Part shown: in pieces, positions 15,442 through 24,446 of the stretch | How positions within the stretch are numbered: the first letter of the stretch is position 1 | Layout: each line of letters opens with the position of its first letter | Assembly (NCBI GenBank): GCA_024236075.1 | Contig: JACKLE010000002.1 | Span: 310,001 to 374,000, forward strand | From: Alphaproteobacteria bacterium | GTDB lineage: Bacteria; Pseudomonadota; Alphaproteobacteria; JACAEB01 | Direction: 5' to 3' | Length of the DNA stretch: 64,000 nucleotides | The notes under the pieces: generated by a model | The model's database searches: none | What the model was told of the DNA's origin: nothing | The model's input: only the letters and a program-made list of their open reading frames with translations | Program-made: the position numbers and the translations under genes

Positions 15442-17706
15442 ATGTCCAGAATTCCTGCCGATCGCGGCCGGTCCGCGCAGATTCGTTGCCGTCGTGCCTT
15501 GTGCAGTGCAGCATTGGCGACGACCAGCCTAGTCACCCTCGTGCCTTTCGCCTATGCGGCGGGCGGCGACGAGATCGTGGTCACGGCGCGTAAGCGCGAA
15601 GAACGCCTCATCGACATTCCGATTTCGGCGACGGTGATTTCAGGCGACGAAATCGCCCAGAAGGGCGCGCTCACGGTCGACCTCAATACGATCGTCTCCG
15701 GCATCGCCGGCGCGCGCTTCAATAACCTCGCTGACAATTCGCTGTCGGAAACCTCGTTGCGTGGCGCCGGCGCGGCGCGCGGCACGAACTCGGAAGTGGG
15801 CATCGGCCTCTTCCGTGACGGCATCTACGCGGCGGGCGGCTTCCAGTTCGGCCGGAACGTGCAGCGCATCGACACGTTCGACCTCGCGCGGGTGGAAGTC
15901 ACGCGCGGCGCGAACGGCGCGCTCTTCGGGCGCAACGCGGTCGGCGGCGCGATCAACCTCATCACCATCAAGCCGCAGTCGGAGTTCGGCGGCCGGATCA
16001 CCGCCGACTACCAATGGGACACCGAGGCGGTCGACACGCAGCTCATCCTCAACGTTCCGATCACGGATAAGATCTCGACGCGAGCCTCGGTCGACTGGTG
16101 GCATCAGGAGAAGGGCTTCATCTGCCCGCCGACGCTGAACCGCTGCTCCTCTTGGGGCCAGGGAATTTTCGGGCGCGGCCAGATCCGCTATGTCGACGAA
16201 GCGCTCGACGTGAATCTGCTGATCGAGCGCCAGCAGCAATCGGGTCCCGTGGCCTATTCGGCCCTGCGCGTCGCCCCAGGTGCGGCCCCCGGCTACACGG
16301 TCGGGTACAATGACGGCAAGTACAACCAGCATCTGGACTTTCCGAATCCGGAAAAGGACGTCCAGAACCTCAACAACGCGATCCTGACGGTCGGGTACGA
16401 TTTCGACTTCGCGAAGCTCTCTTGGGTGTCGAGCTTCCGGGATCGTCACACCTTCATCAATCTCGACCTCGATCGCACGAGCGCCGTCGGCGTGGCTCTT
16501 GCGAATTCGCTCGGCAACGCCGTGACTGGCGACACGACGACCCGCCAGGATCTCACGGACGATACGGCGACCTGGGTCAGCGTCGCGCACCTCGCGGGCG
16601 ATCTCGCGGGCGACAAGCTGCACTGGCTCTTCGGCGCGGAATATCTCAATCAGCATGGGAACTATCAGGTCTTCCAGCCGACAATGAACAATGCGTCGGG
16701 CGCCCGCCTGCAGACCGACTACAACTACAAGTCGATCGCGCCTTTCGCGACCCTTTACTACGACATCTTCAGCTGGCTGAAGGTCGGTGCCGAAGGGCGC
16801 TGGACGCATGACGAGAAGGACGCGGTCCAGTTCCGCTGGACTCACCCGACGGCGAAGCCTGCGACGCCGGCCTCCGACCTGTCCTTCGACTCGAACAACA
16901 CTGCCTACAACTTCACGATCAGCGCGAATGTCACGCCGGACGCCATCGTCTATGTGGGCATCGGCTCGGGCTACCGTGCCGGCGGCTTCAACCCGAACCC
17001 CGGCGGCTGCGACTTCGGCCTCGGGGCGACAAACTGCACCGTGATCCCGGATACCTTCTCCAACGAGAAGTCGGTGAGCTACGAAATCGGCGCCAAGGGC
17101 GAGATCACCGACTGGCTCATCGGCACCTTCGCGGCCTATAAGCGGCACACGAACGGCGTGCAGAGCGGCCTGAACAACGGTTGCGACATGGCGCTGATGA
17201 ACTGCCCCGACGGAATGGGCGGGTTCCTCGCACCGACGATGTATGTCGATAATTTCGGCGACGCCAATCTCTGGGGCGTTGAAGTCGAGCTCTCGGCCAA
17301 CTTCGAGTTCCTGGGCGGGACGACGCGCCTCATGCTCGACGGGTCGCGCCAAGAGGGGCACTACAAGGGCGGGCCGTTCGACGGCAACCTCGTCGTGCAG
17401 AACCCGAAATGGATCCTTGGCGGCAACCTGCACTACACGCATGCGATCCCGAACACCGAAGCGAGCGCGTTCGGGAACCTCAACTACTCGGCCAACTATG
17501 GCGGCACGCAGGAAATCGACGGCAGCTTCGACCTCAGCGACTACAACATCTTCGACGCGAGGGTCGGTGTCGACTACGGCGGATGGCAATTCTCCGTCTA
17601 CGCCCAGAACCTGACGAACTACAACTACATCCTGCTGGACACGCTCACGACCGAACGCTGGAGCCTTCCGCGAATCTGGGGCGCGAACGTAAGATACAAG
17701 TGGTAG
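15442..17706 (+). CDS. TonB-dependent outer-membrane receptor 3
   Basis: This 754-residue receptor is the third of the tandem set. It has a signal peptide to about residue 40 (CSAALATTSLVTLVPFAYA), a TonB box GDEIVVTA at 42-49, a plug with VEVTRGANGALFGRNAVGGAINLITI, and a barrel ending NVRYKW. The internal loop NGCDMALMNCPDGMGGF matches receptor 2 almost residue for residue. The ATG at 15442 has GAGGGGAGAG upstream; the frame is open for 20 codons further but without a signal-peptide-like start. The gene ends before a strong bidirectional terminator shared with the convergent metallo-beta-lactamase gene. Ligand unknown. Confidence 0.92.
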   Translation: MSRIPADRGRSAQIRCRRALCSAALATTSLVTLVPFAYAAGGDEIVVTARKREERLIDIPISATVISGDEIAQKGALTVDLNTIVSGIAGARFNNLADNSLSETSLRGAGAARGTNSEVGIGLFRDGIYAAGGFQFGRNVQRIDTFDLARVEVTRGANGALFGRNAVGGAINLITIKPQSEFGGRITADYQWDTEAVDTQLILNVPITDKISTRASVDWWHQEKGFICPPTLNRCSSWGQGIFGRGQIRYVDEALDVNLLIERQQQSGPVAYSALRVAPGAAPGYTVGYNDGKYNQHLDFPNPEKDVQNLNNAILTVGYDFDFAKLSWVSSFRDRHTFINLDLDRTSAVGVALANSLGNAVTGDTTTRQDLTDDTATWVSVAHLAGDLAGDKLHWLFGAEYLNQHGNYQVFQPTMNNASGARLQTDYNYKSIAPFATLYYDIFSWLKVGAEGRWTHDEKDAVQFRWTHPTAKPATPASDLSFDSNNTAYNFTISANVTPDAIVYVGIGSGYRAGGFNPNPGGCDFGLGATNCTVIPDTFSNEKSVSYEIGAKGEITDWLIGTFAAYKRHTNGVQSGLNNGCDMALMNCPDGMGGFLAPTMYVDNFGDANLWGVEVELSANFEFLGGTTRLMLDGSRQEGHYKGGPFDGNLVVQNPKWILGGNLHYTHAIPNTEASAFGNLNYSANYGGTQEIDGSFDLSDYNIFDARVGVDYGGWQFSVYAQNLTNYNYILLDTLTTERWSLPRIWGANVRYKW

Positions 17707-17736
17707 GACTGTTCCCGCTTACTACAAGCAGACGTC

Positions 17737-17770
17737 ATGCGCCGGCCCTCGGGCCGGCGCATCCCGTTTT
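17737..17770. terminator. bidirectional intrinsic terminator between receptor 3 and the metallo-beta-lactamase gene
   Basis: A perfect 12-bp inverted repeat (17737-17748 with 17751-17762, core GCGCCGGCCC) is followed by CCCGTTTT on the plus strand. It lies 30 bp after the receptor stop and 12 bp beyond the stop of the convergent gene, so it can end both transcripts. Confidence 0.8.
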
Positions 17771-17774
17771 GCCG

Positions 17775-19088
17775 TCAATCCTTGAGGCCGAGCGCCTTTT
17801 TGGTGCGGGCGATGTCGTAGGTGAGCCAGCCCGTCTCGATGGTGTTCTGCGCGCGGTCGTAGAGGACGCCGAGCGCCTCGAGGCGCGCCTCGAGCGCGGA
17901 TCTGTCGGCCGGCTCGGCGGCGAAGGCAAGATCGGTGAGCCGCAGCGCAAGCTCGGGCCTGCCGTCGGCGACGAGCGCCCTTGCCCGCGCGGCGACGGCA
18001 TTCGCGGGCAGGAGCGGCGCCAGCTCGCCGTAGAGATCGGCCGGCCCCACCGCGTACATGGTCGACGCATTCATGTCGAACCAGCCGGCGTAGCCCTCGT
18101 ATATGCCGCGCACGGACCATGAGATGGCGCCGTAGCCCTCGGGCATGGCGAGCTCGGGCGGAAGCTTGATCTCGCGCATTAGCGTGAAGGCGTCCTTGCC
18201 TTCGTTCATGCCGCGAACCGTCGCATCGTGCACGTAGAGAATGGCGTCGCGGTATTTGGTTAGCGTGCGCTCGATCTCGGCCTTGCCGACGATGGGCCTG
18301 CCATGGCTCGGGAGCACGATTTCGGGCTCGAGCTCCAGAACCTTGTCCAGCGACCGGACATAGTCGAGCGCGAAGCGCGGCTCCGTGCCGCGCAGCGTGT
18401 AGATATTGGGAAAGGACCCGTAGTAATTGTCGCCGATGAAGGCGGCCTTCAGCTCGGGAACGTAGACGGTCATGTGGTCGGGGGTCTCGCCCGGCGTCGA
18501 GAGGCAAACGAAGGTGAGGTCGCCGAGATGGAATTCGGCGCGTCCCGTGACGAGGTCCGTGGCGAGGGGCGGCGCGGCATAGTTGCCGGGATAGGCATCG
18601 ACCTTGGGTGCCGAGCGGGCCATCTGGGCCGAGTTTCGCTGCGCAAAGAATCCGCGCAGGCGCCATTGATAGTCGCGAAACTCGGTGAAATGCGAATCGG
18701 CGACCACATGGGTTTCGGGTCCGCGCCAGAGCCCGACGCCGCCCGTATGGTCGCCATGCCCGTGCGTGAGGAAGACGTAGCGCACGGGCGCCGGGCTGAC
18801 GGCGGTCAGGATCTCGTGATGGCGCCTGGCATGCGCCTCGTTCGAGGTGTCGACGACGGCATTGCCCTCTTTCGTCAATACAAGGAAGGTGTTTCCGAAG
18901 CCGGTCGCCTGGTAGATGCGGTCCGTCACCTTGAGCACGGGCTCGCTGGCGCCCTGTTCGAGCTGCTGTGGAGGGGCCGCGGCCTCGACGGACGGCGCGG
19001 TGTCGAGAAGGACGCCCGCGGCGAGAACGGCGAGGCCGACGCGAAGGCGCAGAGGCCACGAAGCGCGGCTCGACGAATGGTCCGGCAT
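17775..19088 (-). CDS. exported metallo-beta-lactamase-fold protein with alkylsulfatase-type dimerisation domain
   Basis: This 437-residue protein has a Sec signal peptide (about 1-37). Its metallo-beta-lactamase domain carries the zinc motif HGHGDH (H109, H111, D113, H114) and a later metal-site histidine in the ETPDHMTVYVPE region. The segment after about residue 300 (SWSVRGIYEGYAGWFDMNASTMYAV) matches the dimerisation domain of SdsA1/BDS1-type alkylsulfatases. Those enzymes are about 650 residues and end in an SCP2-like domain, which is absent here. It may hydrolyse an alkyl sulfate or another ester in the periplasm. The ATG at 19088 follows GGGAGAG; the open frame continues upstream without conserved residues. 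A GntR gene is divergent, with a CTAGAC palindrome between them. Confidence 0.8.
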   Translation of the reverse strand: MPDHSSSRASWPLRLRVGLAVLAAGVLLDTAPSVEAAAPPQQLEQGASEPVLKVTDRIYQATGFGNTFLVLTKEGNAVVDTSNEAHARRHHEILTAVSPAPVRYVFLTHGHGDHTGGVGLWRGPETHVVADSHFTEFRDYQWRLRGFFAQRNSAQMARSAPKVDAYPGNYAAPPLATDLVTGRAEFHLGDLTFVCLSTPGETPDHMTVYVPELKAAFIGDNYYGSFPNIYTLRGTEPRFALDYVRSLDKVLELEPEIVLPSHGRPIVGKAEIERTLTKYRDAILYVHDATVRGMNEGKDAFTLMREIKLPPELAMPEGYGAISWSVRGIYEGYAGWFDMNASTMYAVGPADLYGELAPLLPANAVAARARALVADGRPELALRLTDLAFAAEPADRSALEARLEALGVLYDRAQNTIETGWLTYDIARTKKALGLKD

Positions 19089-19140
19089 GTTTCTCTCCCT
19101 ATTCGTGTGAGATCGGGCGGCGTGCCCCTCGGGTCTCAAG

Positions 19141-19156
19141 CTAGACGCTGGTCTAG
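19141..19156. promoter_or_regulatory. palindrome between the metallo-beta-lactamase gene and a GntR gene
   Basis: CTAGAC-GCTG-GTCTAG is a perfect dyad with 6-bp arms and a 4-bp spacer. It has the geometry of the TGAC-N4-GTCA sites and the same GAC/GTC core, but AGAC replaces TGAC. It lies 52 bp upstream of the metallo-beta-lactamase ATG and 186 bp upstream of the GntR gene, so it could control either. The rest of this 254-bp gap shows nothing further. Confidence 0.55.
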
Positions 19157-19342
19157 TTATCGGAAAAGGCCCGCAAAAAATCTGTTCTTCTTCAAGGTGT
19201 TATGAGAACATCGGGGGTGCCGTAGCGTGGCGCATGGCGCCAGGGCGGCCCTCGCGAGGCCGCCGCTGGCGTTTGCGGGGACGGCTGTGCAAGATTGCCG
19301 AAGTGAGAAGCGCCCGCGCGCGCGTTGGCTTAAAGGGGCCCG

Positions 19343-20119
19343 ATGTCGAAGCTACCCTCCGTGTCGACGTTCCGCTTGCTCGGCGGCCAGCCCCAGATCG
19401 ATGCACAGGTCAATCCGACTCAGGCGGCGACGATCTGGCTGAGGCGCGACATCATCCGCGGAGTCTTCGCTCCCGGCGCCCGCCTCAAGGTCGCGCACCT
19501 CTGCGACTTCTACCATATCGGCGCAAGCCCGATCCGCGAGGCCATTCTGCTCGTTTCGACGAGCGGGCTCATCGTCCACGAGCATCAGCGGGGCTACCGC
19601 GCCGCGCCCGTCTCGCACGCCGACTACAAGGACGTCGCGACGATCTACCGCAAGCTCTACCGTCTCGCCCTGGACATGGCCGTCGAGAACGGCGGCGATC
19701 AGTGGGAGGAGCGCGTCGTCCTTGCGCTCCATCGCACGGCCAAGGTGCGCAAGGTGCTGCCTTCGGGCGATCCGGAGGCGCGAGAGGCCTGGCAATGGGC
19801 CTATTGGAGCTTCCACCACGAGCTTCTTTCGGGCTGCAACTCGCCGACCCTGATGCGGGTCTTCCGCGACGTCGGCGACCGGCTCGAGCGCTACGTCAAT
19901 ATCTACGCGGACCTCACCGAGGACGTGAACCGCAATCACCATGCCGAGCATCGCGCGATCGTGGATGCACTCATCGCCCGCGACGCCGAGACGCTCTTCC
20001 GCCTTGTCGACACCTATCATGGCGGCGCTGCCGAGGTGCTGCGCTCCATTGCCGAGGCGCTCAAGAAGCTCGAGGCCACCAAGGGCACGGGCCGTGCCCA
20101 GAGCGTCGCCGCCGAATAG
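19343..20119 (+). CDS. GntR-family (FCD) transcriptional regulator
   Basis: This 258-residue regulator has a winged-helix domain at about 25-95 (LRRDIIRGVFAPGARLKVAHLCDFYHIGASPIREAI is the region, with the LVHEHQRGYRAAPV-type wing after it). The C-terminal helical FCD ligand domain has the metal-site-like residues FHHEL and HHAEHRAIVDAL. It is divergent from the alkylsulfatase-like gene, and the two share one palindrome. It could also be the trans-acting factor for the wider TGAC-N4-GTCA set, since it is the only other intact regulator in the window besides the hcm one; that is conjecture. Its end is 3 bp from the convergent glucosidase gene. Confidence 0.85.
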   Translation: MSKLPSVSTFRLLGGQPQIDAQVNPTQAATIWLRRDIIRGVFAPGARLKVAHLCDFYHIGASPIREAILLVSTSGLIVHEHQRGYRAAPVSHADYKDVATIYRKLYRLALDMAVENGGDQWEERVVLALHRTAKVRKVLPSGDPEAREAWQWAYWSFHHELLSGCNSPTLMRVFRDVGDRLERYVNIYADLTEDVNRNHHAEHRAIVDALIARDAETLFRLVDTYHGGAAEVLRSIAEALKKLEATKGTGRAQSVAAE

Positions 20120-20122
20120 GCG

Positions 20123-21460
20123 TCAGCCGATTCGCTTGTCGCGGGCGAGCGCCGCGTACCAGTCGTAGGAGGCCTTCGGCGTTCGCACCTGGGTCTCGAA
20201 GTCGACATGGACGAGGCCGAAGCGCTTGGCGTAGCCGTAGGCCCATTCGTAATTGTCGAGAAGCGACCAGACGAGATAGCCCTTGAGATTGATGCCTTCG
20301 GCCACGGCCTGCGCGCAGCGGCCGAGATAGCCGCGCAGGAAGTCGATGCGCACGAGATCGGCGAGCTTCTGGCCCGGCTTGACCTCGTCCGAATAGGCCG
20401 CGCCGTTCTCGGTGATCACCATCTCGGGATTGCCGTAGAGCTCCCGCAGGCGCCGCAGCACGGCCAGGATCCCGAAGGGATACTCCTCCCAGCCCATATC
20501 GGTGAGGATGCCGGAGGGCGCGAGCCCCGTGACGCCCATCACCGTCATGCCGCGCTTGTCGCCGGGCGGCACCACGCGCACCCGCGAATAGTGATTGACC
20601 CCCAGAATGTCGATCCGCGCCCGGCAGCGCTCCAGGTCGCCGTCCCGCACATGCTCCTCGAAGCGCCCGGCGAGCGAGGCGGGATAGCGCCCGTGGTAGA
20701 GCGGGTCGAGGAACATGCCGTGGGCGTGGTCGAGCGCGCGCTCGGCGGCGGCCGCGTCCTGGGGCGAATCGCTCGCCGGTTCGTAGTGATTGAGCGCGAG
20801 AATGGTGCCGAGGCGCGCATTGGGCGCCACGTCGCGCAGGCGGCGGATCGCATCGCCCGTCGCGAGATTGACGTGATGCGAGGCGGCGTAGACGCCGACG
20901 GGATCGGTGAGGCCCGGCGCATGGCGGCCGGAGAGATAGCCGAGCCAGACGAACATGCTCGGCTCGTTGAAGGCGAAGAAATGGCGCACGCGGTCCTTGA
21001 GCCGCTTCGCGACGATGGCTGCATAATCCGTGTACCACCCCACTATGTCGCGGTTCGTCCAGCCGCCCTCGTCCTGAAGGGCCTGCGGCAGGTCCCAGTG
21101 ATAGAGGCACACCCACGGATCGAGGCCCCGCGCAAGGCAGGCGTCGACCAGGCGGTCGTAGAAGTCGAGCCCGCGCAGGTTCACAACGCCCTTGCCCTCG
21201 GGCATGATTCGCGGCCAGGCGGTCGAGAAGCGATAGACGCTCATATTGCCGCGGGCGGCGAGGTCGAGATCCTCCTCGTAGCGGTGATAGTGGTCGCAGG
21301 CGATGTCGCCCGTGTCGCCGCGCCAGGTCTTGCCGGGCGTGTGCGAGAAGGTGTCCCAGATCGACGGCCCGCGCCCGTCCTCGTTCACGGCGCCCTCGAT
21401 CTGGTAGGCGGCCGTCGAGGCGCCGAAGAGAAAGTCGCTCGGGAATACGATGGCGCTCAT
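20123..21460 (-). CDS. GH1 beta-glucosidase
   Basis: This 445-residue glycoside hydrolase family 1 enzyme hydrolyses terminal beta-linked glucose, galactose or related sugars with retention. The N-terminal signature FPSDFLFGASTAAYQIEGA is present. The acid/base glutamate is E166 (FNEP) and the nucleophile is E351 (VITENGAAY). Length is normal for bacterial GH1. No signal peptide is visible, so it acts on oligosaccharides already inside the cell. The ATG at 21460 follows GAGGAG and starts just before the conserved N-terminus. It is convergent with the GntR gene and divergent from the AAC(3)-like gene. Which beta-glycoside it uses is not visible from the sequence. Confidence 0.92.
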   Translation of the reverse strand: MSAIVFPSDFLFGASTAAYQIEGAVNEDGRGPSIWDTFSHTPGKTWRGDTGDIACDHYHRYEEDLDLAARGNMSVYRFSTAWPRIMPEGKGVVNLRGLDFYDRLVDACLARGLDPWVCLYHWDLPQALQDEGGWTNRDIVGWYTDYAAIVAKRLKDRVRHFFAFNEPSMFVWLGYLSGRHAPGLTDPVGVYAASHHVNLATGDAIRRLRDVAPNARLGTILALNHYEPASDSPQDAAAAERALDHAHGMFLDPLYHGRYPASLAGRFEEHVRDGDLERCRARIDILGVNHYSRVRVVPPGDKRGMTVMGVTGLAPSGILTDMGWEEYPFGILAVLRRLRELYGNPEMVITENGAAYSDEVKPGQKLADLVRIDFLRGYLGRCAQAVAEGINLKGYLVWSLLDNYEWAYGYAKRFGLVHVDFETQVRTPKASYDWYAALARDKRIG

Positions 21461-21561
21461 CGGGGGCTCCTCTGGAGTGGGTGGAACAGGGCGACCGGAA
21501 ACACCGGGACGCGAGGAATGGACGGCGGCGCGCCGCAATGGGCGCCAAGGGAGGGACGAGG

Positions 21562-22407
21562 ATGGCAGATGCCTTCGAGATCCTGCTGACGCCGGAAGGC
21601 ATCGCGCGCGATCTCGCGGCGCTCGGCGTCGTCCGGGGCGATGCGCTTCTCGTGCACAGCGCCTTGTCGCGGCTCGGCTTCGTGCCCGGAGGCCCGCAGG
21701 GCGTCATAGAGGGCCTCGTCGCGGCGGTGGGACCGCAAGGCCTCGTCGCGATGCCGACTTTCACGGAGGGCCTCTCGGACCCCGCGCTCTGGAAGCGCCC
21801 GCCGGTTCCGCAGGCCTGGCACGAGGAGATACGCCGCACCATGCCGGCCTACGATCCCAAGGCCTCGCCCGTTCCGTCGGTCGGCAAGATCAATGATTGC
21901 TTTCGCAGCTGGCCCGACGTCGCGCGGGGCCCGCATCCGCTGAGCTCCTTTGCGGCGCTCGGTCCGGGGGCGGACGACATCGTCGCGCCGCAGCCGCTCG
22001 AGGCGGCCTTCGGCGAGTCCTCGCCCCTTGCGCGCCTCGAGGCGCGCGGCGCGAAGATCCTCTTTCTCGGCGCTGGCTTTCGCAATTGCACGGCATTCCA
22101 TCTCGCCGAGCACCGCGCGGGCTGCCTGCCGGCGGCGGTGGCGAGCGGCGCGCGCATGCGCGTCGACGGGGAGAGCATTTGGGTCGCCTTCGAGAAGCCC
22201 GACTATCAGGGCGAGGATTTCGGCGCGCTCGGGGCTGATCTCGAGAAGGAGACCGACCTTGTGTCCGTGGGCCCGGTCGGCGCGGCCGAGTGCCGCCTCG
22301 TCGCGATGTGCGACGCGCTTCATTTTGCGACGGGCTGGCTCAAGCGCCATCGCCCGACCGGGGCGAGCGCCGCAGGGACCCAAGGACCTCACACCAGCCT
22401 CTCGTAG
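21562..22407 (+). CDS. AAC(3)-family N-acetyltransferase-like protein
   Basis: This 281-residue protein belongs to the antibiotic N-acetyltransferase fold family. The characteristic acetyl-CoA region is seen near the N-terminus (LLVHSALSRLGFVPGGPQGVIEGL, about 28-51), followed by GLVAMPTFT and, later, HPLSSFAALGPGAD. Chromosomal members are usually not resistance determinants; their substrates are mostly unknown. The ATG at 21562 follows GAGGGACGAGG. It overlaps the 3' end of the convergent aldo/keto reductase gene by 19 bp. Nothing nearby points to aminoglycosides, so I do not call it a resistance gene. Confidence 0.8.
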   Translation: MADAFEILLTPEGIARDLAALGVVRGDALLVHSALSRLGFVPGGPQGVIEGLVAAVGPQGLVAMPTFTEGLSDPALWKRPPVPQAWHEEIRRTMPAYDPKASPVPSVGKINDCFRSWPDVARGPHPLSSFAALGPGADDIVAPQPLEAAFGESSPLARLEARGAKILFLGAGFRNCTAFHLAEHRAGCLPAAVASGARMRVDGESIWVAFEKPDYQGEDFGALGADLEKETDLVSVGPVGAAECRLVAMCDALHFATGWLKRHRPTGASAAGTQGPHTSLS

Positions 22408-23345
22408 AAATTCTTCGTCCAGACGTGGTGGCGCGCGATCTCCTCCACGATTTCGGCCGGCAAGGGGCCTTTTTCGGCGGCTGCGATCGCGGCGTCCACC
22501 TCCGCGCCGGTCCGCATGCCGATTGTCGCGGCGCTCACGGCGCCCTCGGAGAGGACGAAGCGGATGGCAAGCTCGGGAATGCTCGCCGCGTGCACCGGGA
22601 CGAAACGTGCCTCGAGCGCGGCCAGGCGGGCGAGATAGTCCGCAACCGGCGCATGCCTGAGGAACAGCCGCCTGGCGAAATCCTCCGGGCCGAGCGTGCC
22701 CGAAAGCCCGCCCGAATCGAGCACGCAGCGCGCGATGACGCCGACGCCCATGCGGGCGGCCTCAGGCAGCGCCGAAACGCGGGGACGGGACTCGAAGAGA
22801 TTGTAGATGAGCTGGACCCCGTCGAGGGCGCCGGTCGCAAGCACGCCGAGCAGGCCGTCGTGCTCGTGGTCCTGCGCGCTGACCGCGACGAGGCGCACCT
22901 TGCCCGCCGAGCGCAAATCCTCCAGCGCGCGGTTCCAGCCGTCGACGCGCGACCAGCCATGGTACCATTGATGGAGGTGAACGATGTCGATCCGCTCGCG
23001 CCCGAGCGCCTTGAGGCTCGCCTCCACCGAGGCGAGGATCTGCGCGCGCGGGAACGTCTTCTCCATCGGCACGTAGTGGCGCCAGGCGCCGGTGTCGAGC
23101 GGCGCGATCTTGGTCGAGACGAGCGGGGCCTTGCGCCCGCCCCAAGCCTCCAGGGTGGCCGCGACGATTTCCTCCGAGCCCGGATAGAGTCGCGCCGTGT
23201 CGATGAGATTGACGCCGCGCTCGAGCGCGGCAAGGAGCGAAGGCGCGACCTTGTCCTTGAGGCCGGGGTCCTGGGCGATCGTCATGGCGCCGTAGGCGAT
23301 GGGGCTGACGTCGAGGCCGGACCGGCCATAGGCGCGCAAATGCAT
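22389..23345 (-). CDS. aldo/keto reductase
   Basis: This 318-residue NAD(P)H-dependent oxidoreductase has a TIM-barrel fold. The catalytic residues are recognisable in NLIDTARLYPGSEEI (Asp, Tyr), STKIAPL (Lys) and VHLHQWY (His). The C-terminal IGMRTGAEVDAAI stretch is the usual cofactor-phosphate-binding region. No signal peptide is present, so it is cytoplasmic. The ATG at 23345 gives the normal family start (MHLRAYGRSGLDVSPIAYG). It is divergent from the PhyH gene across 164 bp and may reduce a sugar or carbonyl intermediate linked to the surrounding glycosidases. Its substrate cannot be told. Confidence 0.88.
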   Translation of the reverse strand: MHLRAYGRSGLDVSPIAYGAMTIAQDPGLKDKVAPSLLAALERGVNLIDTARLYPGSEEIVAATLEAWGGRKAPLVSTKIAPLDTGAWRHYVPMEKTFPRAQILASVEASLKALGRERIDIVHLHQWYHGWSRVDGWNRALEDLRSAGKVRLVAVSAQDHEHDGLLGVLATGALDGVQLIYNLFESRPRVSALPEAARMGVGVIARCVLDSGGLSGTLGPEDFARRLFLRHAPVADYLARLAALEARFVPVHAASIPELAIRFVLSEGAVSAATIGMRTGAEVDAAIAAAEKGPLPAEIVEEIARHHVWTKNFYERLV

Positions 23346-23509
23346 CGTTCTCTTGTCCTCCCCATTGCCCGATCGAGGCCGTGTCGGCGCAGCCCCGCAT
23401 AAGGCGCAGAAATTTATCAAATTCTTGACCGTCCTGCAATTTTAGATATGCTTGCAAGATACGCCGCGCAGGCTTGCCGCGGACCCGAGATTTTGGAAAG
23501 AGATGCAGA

Positions 23510-24328
23510 ATGTCAGAGGCACGGCTCCAGTCGGACATGGTGACACGCCATCCCTTCAACCGGGAATTCCATTGGCAGGCGGCGCCTTCCGCGCCGCGAT
23601 TCCTGACGCCCGAGCAAGCCGCGGAATTCGACGCGAACGGCTTTGTGAAGCTCAAGGCCGCGATCTCGCCGGCCGAGCTCGCCGCCGTCGAGGCGGCGAT
23701 CGCGCCGTTCGACGCGGCCTCCGAAGAGGCGGTCCGGACGCAGGGAGACGGGCGAATCGCGCTCTCGAACAGCGGCACGATCAATTTCTCCGTCCATCTC
23801 GTCCGCCACTCGGAGGTGTTGCGCCAGTTCGCCCGCCACCCGGCGATCACGGCGGTGTGCCGCGACCTCATGGGGCCGCGCGTGCGGCTCTATTGGGACC
23901 AGTCGGTCTACAAGAAGGCGGAAAAGCCCCGGGAATTCCCCTGGCACCAGGACAATGGCTATACCTTCGTCGAACCGCAGCAATATCTCACCTTCTGGAT
24001 CCCGCTCGTCGATGTCGACGAGCAGAATGGCTGCCCCTGGATCGCTCCCGGCTATCACAAGCTCGGCACGCTCGCCCATTGGCCAACGAAATATGGCCTG
24101 AAGTGCCTCGAGGACGCTGAGAAGGCGGTGGCGGTTCCGGCGAAGGCGGGCGACCTCATCGTCTTCTCCTCGCTCGCGCCGCACCGGACCGGCCCCAATC
24201 TCAAGGCGGGCACGGTTCGCAAGGCCTATATTCTTCAGTATGCGCATGACGGGGCGACCGCGCTGAAGGAGGACGGAACGCGCACGTCGCTCGACGATCC
24301 CGAGCGCCAGTTCCTGGTCACGGGCTAG
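23510..24328 (+). CDS. phytanoyl-CoA dioxygenase (PhyH) family oxygenase
   Basis: This 272-residue protein is an Fe(II)/2-oxoglutarate-dependent dioxygenase. The HxD part of the facial triad is in FPWHQDNGYTFV (about residues 143-154), and the distal His and 2-oxoglutarate-binding Arg are in APHRTGPNL. An early AAEFDANGFVKLKAAISPAEL stretch is typical of PhyH proteins. These enzymes hydroxylate diverse small molecules, so the substrate is open. An AGAG-type ribosome binding site precedes the ATG at 23510. The stop is followed within 20 bp by the operator-like site of the next gene, so the fucosidase has its own control. Confidence 0.85.
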   Translation: MSEARLQSDMVTRHPFNREFHWQAAPSAPRFLTPEQAAEFDANGFVKLKAAISPAELAAVEAAIAPFDAASEEAVRTQGDGRIALSNSGTINFSVHLVRHSEVLRQFARHPAITAVCRDLMGPRVRLYWDQSVYKKAEKPREFPWHQDNGYTFVEPQQYLTFWIPLVDVDEQNGCPWIAPGYHKLGTLAHWPTKYGLKCLEDAEKAVAVPAKAGDLIVFSSLAPHRTGPNLKAGTVRKAYILQYAHDGATALKEDGTRTSLDDPERQFLVTG

Positions 24329-24344
24329 GGGCCGGACCGCGAGA

Positions 24345-24357
24345 TTGACTGCGGTCA
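24345..24357. promoter_or_regulatory. TGAC-N4-GTCA site upstream of the fucosidase-DUF3604 pair
   Basis: TTGAC-TGCG-GTCA is a perfect dyad lying 90 bp before the fucosidase ATG. It shares an extended context (GAGA before, TATTGGCG after) with the site at 41239-41251 that precedes the second DUF3604 gene. Confidence 0.65.
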
Positions 24358-24446
24358 TATTGGCGAGGGAGGATGGCGGCCGGCGCCGCCGATGGGAGCA
24401 AGCCCCCGAACGGGCACCTCGCGCGGCCAAGCGAGAGGGGAGGACC

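Noticed and set aside
21562..22407. Aminoglycoside resistance gene
   Set aside because: The AAC(3)-like fold is clear, but chromosomal members usually have other roles and no resistance context or mobile element is present.
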